Part shown: positions 9,918 to 18,891 of the stretch, in pieces
Position numbering within the stretch: the first letter of the stretch is position 1
Layout of the letters: each line of letters begins with the position of its first letter
Assembly: GCF_932526225.1 (NCBI RefSeq)
Contig: NC_064046.1
Location: forward strand, 5,381,306-5,445,305
DNA length: 64,000 nt
Reading direction: 5' to 3'
Origin: Nematostella vectensis
Lineage: Eukaryota > Cnidaria > Anthozoa > Actiniaria > Edwardsiidae
Notes under the pieces: generated by a model
Database searches by the model: none
The model's input: only the letters and a program-made list of their open reading frames with translations
What the model was told of the DNA's origin: nothing
Position numbers and translations under genes: made by a program

Positions 9918-12142
9918 GGCCTTGTGGCCAAATGGATAAGGCGCCTGACTACGGATTAGGAGATTCCAGGTTCGAGTCCTGGCAGGGTCTCTGATTTTTG
10001 CTTCCTTCTTTTCTATCCTGATCCTTGGCATAAAAATTTTACTACTGGCGATTTGCGTCTGCCAATGGGACGTACTAAGTTCGAGAATTTACTTCAACGT
10101 CGGCCTTGTGGCCCAATGGATAAGGCGCCTGACCTCGGATCAGGAGATTCCAGGTTCGAGTGCTGGCAGGGTCGCTGATTTTTGCCTCGTTCTTTTGAAT
10201 CGGCGATTTGCGTCTGCCAACGTGATGTACTAAGTTCGAAATACTATGTCAACATCGGCCTTGTGGCCCAATGGATAAGGCGCCTGACTACGGATCAGGA
10301 GATTCCAGGTTCGAGTCCTGGCATGGTCGCTGATTTTTTTACTCGTTCTTTTGAATCGACGATTTGCGTCTGCCAACGTGATGTACTAAGTTCGAAATAC
10401 TATGTCAACGTCGGCCTTGTGGCCAAATGGATAAGGCGCCTGACTACGGATCAGGAGATTCCAGGTTCGAGTCCTGGCAGGGTCGCTGATTTTTGCCACG
10501 TTCTTTTGAATCGGCGATTTGCGTCTAGCAATGTGACGTACTAAGTTCGAAATACTACTTCAACGTCGGCCTTGTGGCCCAATGGATAAGGCGCCTGACT
10601 ACGGATCAGGAGATTCGAGGTTAGAGTCGTGGCAGGGTCTCTGATTTTTACTTCCATCTTTTATATCCTGATCCTTGGCATAAAAATTTTACTGCTGGTG
10701 ATTTGCGTCTGCCAATGGGACGTACTAAGTTCGAGAATTTACTTCAACGTCGGCCTTGTGGCCCAATAGGGATCAGGAGATTCGAGGTTAGAGTCCTGGC
10801 AGGGTCTCTGATTTTTTCTTCCTTCTTTTCTATCCTGATCCTTGGCATAATAATTTTACTCCTGGCGATTTGCGTCTGGCAATGTGACGTACTAAGTTTG
10901 AAATAATACTTTAACGTCGGCCCTATGGCCCAATGGATAAGGCGCCTGACTACGGATCAAGAGATTCGAGGTTAGAGTCGTGGCAGGGTCTCTGATTTTT
11001 ACTTCCTTCTTTTCTATCCTGATCCTTGGCATAATAATTTTACTCATGCCGATTTGCGTCTAGCAATGTGACGTACTAAGTTCGAAATACTACTTCAACG
11101 TCGGCCTTGTGGCCCAATGGATAAGGCGCCTGACTACGGATCAGGAGATTCGAGGTTAGAGTCGTGGCAGGGTCTCTGATTTTTACTTCCATCTTTTATA
11201 TCCTGATCCTTGGCATAAAAATTTTACTGCTGGTGATTTGCGTCTGCCAATGGGACGTACTAAGTTCGAGAATTTACTTCAACGTCGGCCTTGTGGCCCA
11301 ATGGATAAGGCGCCTGACCTCGGATCAGAAGATTCCAGGTTCGAGTCCTGGCAGGGTCGCTGATTTTTGCCTCGTTCTTTTGAATCGGCGATTTGCGTCT
11401 GCCAACGTGATGTACTAAGTTCGAAATACTATGTCAACGTCGGCCTTGTGGCCCAATAGATAAGGCGCCTGACTACGGATCAGGAGATTCCAGGTTCGAG
11501 TCCTGGCAGGGTCGCTGATTTTTTTACTCGTTCTTTTGAATCGGCGATTTGCGTCTGCCAACGTGATGTACTAAGTTCGAAATACTATGTCAACGTCGGC
11601 CTTGTGGCCCAATGGATAAGGCGTCTGACTACGGATCAGGAGATTCCAGGTTCGAGTCCTGGCAGGGTCGCTGATTTTTGCCTCCATCTTTTGAATCGGC
11701 GAATTGCGTCTGCCAACGTAATGTACTAAAATCGGAATACTACGTCAACATCGGCCTTGTTGCCCAATGGATAAGGCGCCTGACTACGGATCAGGAGATT
11801 CTAGGTTCGATTCCTGGCAGGATCGCTGATTTTTGCTTCCTTCTTCTTAATCGTGATAATTTTGTTTGCTGTTCGTCTTTTCTATGATGTAGTGTATAAC
11901 TTTCCTTATTCGAGTCCCGGCAGGGTCCATGTCTTTGCATAATATTTGATGTTAACGCTATTTGTTTCACGCGAGGTGATTTACTTATTCCAAAATTACA
12001 ACATTAATCTCAGCCCTGTGGCCCAATATAAACGACGCCTGACTACGGATCAGGAGATTCCGTAACATCAGCCCTATGGCCCAATGGATAAGTCGCCTGA
12101 ATAGGGATCAGGAGATTCGAGGTTAAAGTCCTGGCAGGGTCT
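9918..12142 (+). tRNA. Block 5: 12 copies, two TCG, one deleted, plus relic module
   Basis: Starts: 9918 (T73, anticodon-stem mismatch), 10102 (TCG), 10257, 10413, 10568 (TTAGAGT), 10752 (56-nt deletion copy), 10919 (TTAGAGT), 11103 (TTAGAGT), 11287 (TCG), 11442 (G18 to A), 11598, 11753 (G9 to T). The B spacers here carry several changes not seen elsewhere, so this is an older, more diverged stretch. The relic module is at 11909-12142 with a 5' half at 12012-12061 and an AGG copy at 12070-12142. Confidence 0.85.
10752..10807 (+). pseudogene. Internally deleted tRNA copy (56 nt)
   Basis: The sequence jumps from GGCCCAAT to AGGGATCAGG. Compared with the AGG class, 17 nt are missing between two AAT triplets, one in the D loop and one in the anticodon loop. 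This is a clean micro-homology deletion that removes most of the D and anticodon arms. Confidence 0.82.
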
Positions 12143-13131
12143 CTGATTTTTGCTTCCTTCTTCTCTTTCCTGATCCTTGGCATAATAATTTTACTCCTGG
12201 CGATTTGCGTTTGCCAATGTGACGTACTAAGTTCGAGATACTACTTTAACGTCGGCCTTGTGGCCAAATGGATAAGGCGCCTGACTACGGATTAGGAGAT
12301 TCCAGGTTCGAGTCCTGGCAGGGTCTCTGATTTTTGCTTCCTTCTTTTCTATCCTGATCCTTCGCATAAAAATTTTACTCCTGGCGATTTGCGTCTGCCA
12401 ATGGGACGTACTAAGTTCGAGAATTTACTTCAACGTCGGCCTTGTGGCCCAATGGATAAGGCGCCTGACCTCGGATCAGGAGATTCCAGGTTCGAGTGCT
12501 GGCAGGGTCGCTGATTTTTGCCTCCTTCTTTTGAATCGGCGATTTGCGTCTGCCAACGTGATGTACTAAGTTCGAAATACTATGTCAACATCGGCCTTGT
12601 GGCCCAATGGATAGGGCGCCTGACTACGGATCAGGAGATTCCAGGTTCGAGTCCTGGCATGGTCGCTGATTTTTTTACTCGTTCTTTTGAATCGACGATT
12701 TGCGTCTGCCAACGTGATGTACTAAGTTCGAAATACTATGTCAACGTCGGCCTTGTGGCCAAATGGATAAGGCGCCTGACTACGGATCAGGAGATTCCAG
12801 GTTCGAGTCCTGGCAGGGTCGCTGATTTTTGCCACGTTCTTTTGAATCGGCGATTTGCGTCTGCCAACGTGATGTACTAAGTTCGAAATACTACGTCAAC
12901 GTCGACCTTGTGGCCCAATGGATAAGGCGCCTGACTACGGATCAGGAGATTCCAGGTTCGAGTCCTGGCAGGGTCGCTGATTTTTGCCTACTTCTTTTGA
13001 ATCGCCGAATTGCGTCTGCCAACGTAATGTACTATATTCGAAATTCTACGTCAACATCGGCCTTGAGGCCCAATGGATAAGGCGCCTGACTACGGATCAG
13101 GAGATTCTAGGTTCGATTCCTTGCAGGATCG

Positions 13132-13448
13132 CTGATTTTTGCTTCCTTCTTCTTAATCGTGATAATTTTGTTTGCTGTTCGTCTTTTCTATGATGTAGTG
13201 TATAATTTTCCTTATTCGAGTCCCGGCAGGGTCCATGTCTTTGCATAATATTTGATGTTAACGCTATTTGTTTCACGCGAGGTGATTTACTTATTCCAAA
13301 ATTACAACATTAATCTCAGCCCTGTGGCCCAATATAAACGACGCCTGACTACGGATCAGGAGATTCCGTAACATCAGCCCTATGGCCCAATGGATAAGTC
13401 GCCTGAATAGGGATCAGGAGATTCGAGGTTAAAGTCCTGGCAGGGTCT
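13132..13448 (+). pseudogene. Composite relic module C (representative of 31)
   Basis: After the gene ending at 13131 comes a spacer with AATCGTGATAATTTTG. Then follows a 3'-half tRNA relic at 13215-13234 (TTCGAGTCCCGGCAGGGTCC), a unique segment containing TTTCACGCGAGGTGATTTAC, and a 5'-half tRNA relic at 13318-13367 that stops after the variable loop and has lost G18 G19 (AATATAAACG). After 8 nt comes a full-length AGG copy at 13376-13448. The same order recurs 31 times. The 5' halves start at 1366, 3913, 5580, 9676, 12012, 13318, 15709, 16704, 20193, 22923, 24258, 25565, 30041, 31708, 34874, 35842, 37149, 41033, 42184, 43488, 44794, 46100, 48183, 49487, 50793, 52099, 56810, 59416, 60566, 61533 and 62683. 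Each is 50 nt. Confidence 0.88.
13376..13448 (+). pseudogene. tRNA-like gene with proline anticodon AGG in an Arg body (representative of 36)
   Basis: The anticodon stem CCTGA/TCAGG is kept, but the loop reads ATAGGGA, giving AGG. The acceptor 5' strand is AGCCCTA, so 1-72 is an A-C mismatch. The D arm is AAGTCG, the T stem has a mismatch and the loop is TTAAAGT, so C56 is lost. Arginine identity base C35 is changed to G. I expect no or poor transcription. Most copies have loop ATAGGGA; those at 1424, 3971, 5638, 30099 and 31766 have TTAGGGA. It could be called tRNA-Pro by anticodon alone, but the body is clearly that of the array. Confidence 0.8.
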
Positions 13449-13559
13449 CTGATTTTTGCTTCCTTCTTCTCTATCCTGATCCTTGGCATAATAATTTTAC
13501 TCCTGGCGATTTGCGTCTGGCAATGTGACGTACTAAGTTTGAGATACTACTTTAACGTC

Positions 13560-15839
13560 GGCCTTGTGGCCCAATGGATAAGGCGCCTGACTACGGATCA
13601 GGAGATTCCAGGTTCGAGTCCTGGCAGGGTCTCTGATTTTTGCTTCCTTCTTTTCTATCCTGATCCTTGGCATAAACATTTTACTCCTGGCGATTTGCGT
13701 CTGCCAATGGGACGTACTAAGTTCGAGAATTTACTTCAACCACGGCCTTGTGGCCCAATGGATAAGGCGCCTGACTACGGATCAGGAGATTCCAGGTTCG
13801 AGTCCTGGCAGGGTCGCTGATTTTTGCCTACTTCTTTTGAATCGGCGAATTGCGTCTGCCAACGTAATGTACTATATTCGAAATTCTACGTCAACATCGG
13901 CCTTGTGGCCCAATGGATAAGGCGCCTGACTACGGATCAGGAGATGCCAGGTTCGAGTCCTGGCAGGGTCGCTGATTTTTTTACTCGTTCTTTTGAATCG
14001 GCGATTTGCGTCTGCCAACGTGATGTACTGAGTTCGAAATACTATGTCAAGGTCGGCCTTGTGGCGCAATGGATAAGGCGCCTGACTACGGATCAGGAGA
14101 TTCCAGGTTCGAGTCCTGGCAGGGTCGCTGGTTTTGCCTCGATTTTTTCTTATAGTGACTATTTCGATTTCTGTTACTCTTTTCTATGATGTAAAGTATA
14201 ATTTTTCAGGTTAAAGTGCTGGTAGGGTCGCCGTCTTTGTATAATATTTTGGGCTATTTGCTACGGGCAATGTGACGTACTAATTACAAGTTTACAACAG
14301 TAACCTCGGCCCTGTGGCCCAATGGATAAGTGGCCTTACTACGGATCAGGAGATTCGAGGTTAGAGTCCTGGCAGGGTCTCTGATTTTTGCTTCCTTCTT
14401 TTCTATCCTGATCCTTGGCATAATAATTTTACTTCTGCCGATTTGCGTCTGCCAATGTGACGTACTAAGTTCGAAGATTTACTTCAACGTCGGCCTTGTG
14501 GCCCAATGGATAAGGCGCCTGACTACGGATCAGGAGATTCCAGGTTCGAGTCCTGGCAGGGTCTCTGATTTTTGCTTCCTTCTTTTCTATCCTGATCCTT
14601 GGCATAACAATTTTACTTCTGCCGATTTGCGTCTGCCAATGTGACGTACTAAGTTTGAGAATTTACTTCAACGTCGGCCTTGTGGCCCAATGGATAAGGC
14701 GCCTGACTACGGATCAGGAGATTCCAGGTTCTAGTCCTGGCAGGGTCGCTGATTTTTGCCTCGTTCTTTTGAATCGGCGATTTGCGTCTGCCAACGTGAT
14801 GTACTAAGTTCGAAATACTACGTCGACGTCGGCCTTGGGGCCCAATGGATAAGGCGCCTGACTACGGATCAGGAGATTCCAGGTTAGGGTCCTGGCAGGG
14901 TCGCTGATTTTTGCCTCCTTCTTTTGAATCGGCGAATTGCGTCTGCCAACGTAATGTACTAAGCTTGAAATACTATGTCAACGTCGGCCTTGTGGCCCAA
15001 TGGATAAGGCGTCTGACTACGGATCAGGAGATTCCAGGTTCGAGTCCTGGCAGGGTCGCTGATTTGTGCCTCCTTCTTTTGAATCGGCGAATTGCGTCTG
15101 CCAACGTAATGTACTCAAATCGAAATACTACGTCAAGATCGGCCTTGTGGCCCAATGGATAAGGCGCCTGACTACGGATCAGGAGATTCCAGGTTCGAGT
15201 CCTGGCAGGGTCGCTGATTTTTGTCTCGTTCTTTTGAATCGGCGATTTGGGTCTGCCAACGTGATGTACTAAGTTCGAAATACTACGTCAACGTCGGACT
15301 TCTGGCCCAATGGATAAGGCGCCTGACCACGGATCAGGAGATTCCAGGTTCGAGTCCTGGCAGGGTAGCTGATTTTTGCCTCCTTCTTTTGAATCGGCGA
15401 ATTGCGTCTGCCAACGTATATTACTAAGTTCGAAATACTACGTCGACATCGGCCCTGTTGCCCAATCGATAAGGCGCCTGACTACGGATCAGGAGATTCT
15501 AGGTTCGATTCCTGGCAGGATCGCTGATTTTTGCTTACTTCTTCTTAATCGTGATAATTTTGTTTGCTGTTCTCCTTTATATGATGTAGTGTATAATTTT
15601 CCTTATTCGAGTCCCGGCAGGGTCCCTGTCTTTGCATAATATTTGATGTCAACGCTATTTGTTTCACGCGAGGTGATTTACTTATTCCAAAATTACAACA
15701 TTAACCTCAGCCCTGTGGCCCAATATAAACGACGCCTGACTACGGATCAGGAGATTCCGTAACATCAGCCCTATGGCCCAATGGATAAGTCGCCTGAATA
15801 GGGATCAGGAGATTCGAGGTTAGAGTCCTGGCAGGGACT
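13560..15839 (+). tRNA. Block 7: 12 ACG copies plus relic module
   Basis: Starts: 13560 (T73), 13744, 13899, 14055, 14308 (TTAGAGT), 14492 (T73), 14676 (TTCTAGT), 14831 (T8 to G, TTAGGGT), 14986 (weak terminator ATTTGTG), 15141, 15296 (GGACTTC, C33), 15451 (G9 to T). From 13824 on it copies 7791-9770 at a shift of 6033. The relic module is at 15606-15839 with a 5' half at 15709-15758 and an AGG copy at 15767-15839. Confidence 0.87.
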
Positions 15840-15950
15840 CTGATTTTTTCTTCCTTCTTTTCTATCCTGATCCTTGGCATAATAATTTTACTCCTGGCGA
15901 TTTGCGTCTGGCAATGTGACGTACTAAGTTCGAAATAATACTTAAACGTC

Positions 15951-16834
15951 GGCCCTATGGCCCAATGGATAAGGCGCCTGACTACGGATCAGGAGATTCG
16001 AGGTTAGAGTCGTGGCAGGGTCTCTGATTTTTACTTCCTTCTTTTCTATCCTGATCCTTGGCATAATAATTTTACTCATGCCGATTTGCGTCTAGCAATG
16101 TGACGTACTAAGTTCGAAATACTACTTCAACGTCGGCCTTTTGGCCAAATGGATAAGGCGCCTGACTACGGATCAGGAGATTCCAGGTTCGAGTCCTGGC
16201 AGGGTCGCCGATTTTTGCCACGTTCTTTTGAATCGGCGATTTGCGTCTGCCAACGTGATGTACTAAGTTCGAAATACTACGTCAACGTCGGCCTTGTGGC
16301 CCAATGGATAAGGCGCCTGACTACGGATCAGGAGATTCCAGGTTCGAGTCCTGGCAGGGTCGCTGATTTTTGCCTACTTCTTTTGAATCGCCGAATTGCG
16401 TCTGCCAACGTAATGTACTATATTCGAAATTCTACGTCAACATCGGCCTTGAGGCCCAATGGATAAGGCGCCTGACTACGGATCAGGAGATTCTAGGTTC
16501 GATTCCTTGCAGGATCGCTGATTTTTGCTTCCTTCTTCTTAATCGTGATAATTTTGTTTGCTGTTCGTCTTTTCTATGATGTAGTGTATAATTTTCCTTA
16601 TTCGAGTCCCGGCAGGGTCCATGTCTTTGCATAATATTTGATGTTAACGCTATTTGTTTCACGCGAGGTGATTTACTTATTCCAAAATTACAACATTAAT
16701 CTCAGCCCTGTGGCCCAATATAAACGACGCCTGACTACGGATCAGGAGATTCAGTAACATCAGCCCTATGGCCCAATGGATAAGTCGCCTGAATAGGGAT
16801 CAGGAGATTCGAGGTTAAAGTCCTGGCAGGGTCT
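15951..16834 (+). tRNA. Block 8: four copies plus relic module
   Basis: Starts: 15951 (TTAGAGT, weak T stem), 16135 (acceptor GGCCTTT), 16290 (consensus), 16445 (T8 to A, TTCGATT). All are ACG. The relic module is at 16601-16834 with a 5' half at 16704-16753 (last base changed) and an AGG copy at 16762-16834. Confidence 0.86.
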
Positions 16835-17750
16835 CTGATTTTTGCTTCCTTCTTCTCTATCCTGATCCTTGGCATAATAATTTTACTCCTGGCGATTTGC
16901 GTCTGGCAATGTGACGTACTAAGTTTGAGATACTACTTTAACGTCGGCCTTGTGGCCCAATGGATAAGGCGCCTGACTACGGATCAGGAGATTCCAGGTT
17001 CGAGTCCTGGCAAGGTCTCTGATTTTTGCTTCCTTCTTTTCTATCCTGATCCTTGGCATAAAAATTTTACTCCTGGCGATTTGCGTCTGCCAATGGGACG
17101 TACTAAGTTCGAGAATTTACTTAAACCACGGCCTTGTGGCCCAATGGATAAGGCGGCTGACCTCGGATCAGGAGATTCCAGGTTCGAGTGCTGGCAGGGT
17201 CTCTGATTTTTGCCTCGTTCTTTTGAATCGACGATTTGCGTCTGCCAACGTGATGTACTAAGTTCGAAATACTATGTCAACGTCGGCCTTGTGGCCCAAT
17301 GGATAAGGCGCCTGACCTCGGATCAGAAGATTCCAGGTTCGAGTCCTGGCAGGGTCCCTGATTTTTGCCTCGTTCTTTTGAATCGGCGATTTGCGTCTGC
17401 CAGCGTTATGTACTAAGTTCGAAATACTACGTCAACGTCGGCCTTGTGGCCCAATGGATAAGGCGCCTGACTACGGATCAGGAGATTCCAGGTTCGAGTC
17501 CTGGCAGGGTCGCTGATTTTTGACTCCTTCTTTTGAATCGGCGAATTGCGTCTGCCAACGTAATGTACTATATTCCAAATTCTACGTCAACATCGGCCTT
17601 GAGGCCCAATGGATAAGGCGCCTGACTACGGATCAGGAGATTCCAGGTTCGAGTCCTGGCAGGGTCGCTGATTTTTTTACTCGTTCTTTTGAATCGGCGA
17701 TTTGCGTCTGCCAACGTGATGTACTAAGTTCGAAATACTATGTCAACATC

Positions 17751-17823
17751 GGCCTTGTGGCCCAATGGATAAGGCGCCTGACTAAGGATCAGGAGATTCC
17801 AGGTTCGAGTCCTGGCAGGGTCG
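17751..17823 (+). tRNA. tRNA-like gene, anticodon AAG (Leu) in an Arg body
   Basis: The loop is CTAAGGA, a single C35-to-A change from the consensus. All other features are consensus, including A box, B box and terminator. Loss of C35 removes a main arginine identity base, while no leucine-type long variable arm exists, so the charging is unpredictable. Confidence 0.75.
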
Positions 17824-18271
17824 CTGATTTTTTTACTCGTTCTTTTGAATCGGCGATTTGCTTCTGCCAACGTGATGTACTAAGTTCGAAATACTATGTC
17901 AACGTCGGCCTTGTGGCCCAATGGATATGGCGTCTGACTACGGATCAGGAGATTCCAGGTTCGAGTCCTGGCAGGGTCGCTGATTTTTGCCTCCTTCTTT
18001 TGAATCGGCGAATTGCGTCTGCCAACGTAATGTACTAAAATCGGCCTTGTGGCCCAATGGATAAGGCGCCTGACTACGGATCAGGAGATTCCAGGTTCGA
18101 GTCCTGGCAGGGTCGCTGATTTTTTTACTCGTTCTTTTGAATCGGCGATTTGCTTCTGCCAACGTGATGTACTAAGTTCAAAATACTATGTCAACGTCGG
18201 CCTTGTGGCCCAATGGATATGGCGTCTGACTACGGATCAGGAGATTCCAGGTTCGAGTCCTGGCAGGGTCG

Positions 18272-18353
18272 CTGATTTTTGCCTCGTTCTTTTGAATCGG
18301 CGATTTGCGTCTGCCAACGTGATGTACTAAGTTCGAAATACTACGTCAACGTC
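18272..18353 (+). repeat. Spacer type A (82 nt)
   Basis: Commonest spacer, giving the 155-bp unit. It starts with CTGATTTTTGCC, carries the backup T4 run in TTCTTTTGAATCGG, then GCGATTTGCGTCTGCC, and ends with GTACTAAGTTCGAAATAC and ACGTCAACGTC against the gene. A 156-bp version has TTTTTTTACTCG at its start. Relative to spacer B it lacks about 29 nt in the middle, while both flanks align, so A and B are homologous. Confidence 0.9.
18323..18353 (+). promoter_or_regulatory. Conserved 5' flank with CAA motif at -7
   Basis: GTACTAAGTTCGAAATAC followed by ACGTCAACGTC directly precedes most genes. CAA lies at -7 to -5, a place where Pol III start sites are common. Spacers A and B keep it although they differ further upstream. 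No TATA-like box is evident near -30. The conservation could also be simple array homogenisation. Confidence 0.45.
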
Positions 18354-18360
18354 GGCCTTG

Positions 18361-18371
18361 TGGCCCAATGG
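18361..18371 (+). promoter_or_regulatory. Pol III A box of the consensus copy
   Basis: TGGCCCAATGG fits the eukaryotic A-box pattern TRGYNNANNNG. In any copy it lies 7 to 17 nt after the first base. Three inherited variants hit its first two bases: T8 to G, T8 to A and G9 to T. A fourth group changes G18 to A. Confidence 0.85.
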
Positions 18372-18404
18372 ATAAGGCGCCTGACTACGGATCAGGAGAT
18401 TCCA

Positions 18405-18415
18405 GGTTCGAGTCC
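18405..18415 (+). promoter_or_regulatory. Pol III B box of the consensus copy
   Basis: GGTTCGAGTCC matches the B-box consensus GGTTCGANTCC, the main TFIIIC contact. In any copy it lies 51 to 61 nt after the first base. Its central C (C56) is the base most often lost in decayed copies, which read GGTTAGAGTCC or GGTTAAAGTCC. Confidence 0.88.
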
Positions 18416-18426
18416 TGGCAGGGTCG

Positions 18427-18436
18427 CTGATTTTTG
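18427..18436 (+). terminator. Pol III terminator after the consensus copy
   Basis: The gene is followed by CTGATTTTTG, a T5 run starting 5 nt past the discriminator base. Most copies have T5. Units with the TTTTTTTACTCG spacer have T7, and the D spacer starts with T4. About 20 nt further on, TTCTTTTG supplies a second T4 run in A-type spacers. Confidence 0.85.
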
Positions 18437-18818
18437 CCTACTTCTTTTGAATCGCCGAATTGCGTCTGCCAACGTAATGTACTATATTCGAAATTCTACG
18501 TCAACATCGGCCTTGAGGCCCAATGGATAAGGCGCCTGACTACGGATCAGGAGATTCCAGGTTCGAGTCCTGGCAGGGTCGCTGATTTTTGCCTACTTCT
18601 TTTGAATCGCCGAATTGCGTCTGCCAACGTAATGTACTATATTCGAAATTCTACGTCAACATCGGCCTTGTGGCCCAATGGATAAGGCGCCTGACCTCGG
18701 ATCAGGAGATTCCAGGTTCGAGTCCTGGCAGGGTCGCTGATTTTTGCCTCGTTCTTTTGAATCGGCGATTTGCGTCTGCCAACGTGATGTACTAAGTTCG
18801 AAATACTATGTCAACATC

Positions 18819-18891
18819 GGCCTTGTGGCCCAATGGATAAGGCGCCTGACTACAGATCAGGAGATTCCAGGTTCGAGTCCTGGCATGGTCG
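18819..18891 (+). tRNA. tRNA-Arg copy with anticodon ACA
   Basis: Otherwise consensus gene with G36 changed to A (loop CTACAGA). It is followed by the CATGGTCG 3' end typical of its neighbours. The paralogous copy at 55126 has the normal ACG, so this is a private change of this copy. Confidence 0.7.

Larger units (their letters stand above)
12254..13448 (+). tRNA. Block 6: standard six-gene module plus relic module
   Basis: Starts: 12254 (T73), 12438 (TCG), 12593 (GGATAGGGCG D arm), 12749, 12904 (acceptor GACCTTG, which restores a Watson-Crick 2-71 pair), 13059 (T8 to A, T loop TTCGATT). This gene order (T73 copy, TCG copy, three good ACG copies, T8-to-A copy, relic module) recurs in blocks 12, 17, 20, 22, 24 and 26. 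The relic module is at 13215-13448. Confidence 0.87.
7791..15803 (+). repeat. Segment repeated at shift 6033 bp
   Basis: The segment 7791-9770 recurs at 13824-15803 with the same gene order, D spacer and relic module. Further relatives are at 21038-23017 (shift 13247), in 32368-34960 in rearranged form and, for its first part, at 57655-58440. Confidence 0.88.
18354..18426 (+). tRNA. tRNA-Arg(ACG), consensus copy
   Basis: Reference copy for the whole window. Acceptor 5' strand GGCCTTG pairs with CAGGGTC, with G-U wobbles at 2-71 and 5-68, and the discriminator is G73. The D arm is GCCC, AATGGATA, AGGC, with G18 G19 A20. The anticodon stem CCTGA/TCAGG encloses loop CTACGGA, giving anticodon ACG (A34 would become inosine and read CGU, CGC and CGA). 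The variable loop is AGATT. The T stem CCAGG/CCTGG encloses loop TTCGAGT. A20 and C35, the main arginine identity bases in most organisms, are present. There is no intron and no encoded CCA. The A box is 18361-18371, the B box 18405-18415, and a T5 terminator follows at once. The body resembles animal Arg genes; the D arm is closest to the Arg-TCG/CCG type. It looks fully functional. Confidence 0.93.

Noticed and set aside
13240-13317. A separate gene or regulatory RNA in the relic-module segment containing TTTCACGCGAGGTGATTTAC
   Set aside because: No open frame, no Pol III boxes of its own and no convincing hairpin. It aligns loosely with the ends of other spacers, so I treat it as diverged spacer.
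13376-13448. Genuine tRNA-Pro(AGG) genes
   Set aside because: Anticodon aside, the body, stem sequences and flanks are those of the Arg array, and the T loop lacks C56; best called anticodon-shifted Arg pseudogenes.
17751-17823. Genuine tRNA-Leu(AAG) genes
   Set aside because: Leucine tRNAs have a long variable arm; these have the 5-nt AGATT loop and differ from the Arg consensus at the anticodon.
17520-18038. A 172-codon open frame and about 150 other short frames on both strands
   Set aside because: All are translations of the tRNA gene and its spacers (repeated VAQWIRRLTTDQEIPGSSPG on the + strand, ARTRTWNLLIRSQAPYPLGH on the - strand). They begin at random ATGs, change with unit length and contain no independent coding signal.
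18427-18460. Terminator hairpin (bacterial type)
   Set aside because: The T run follows the acceptor stem only because the tRNA ends there; the pattern is the simple oligo-T of Pol III.
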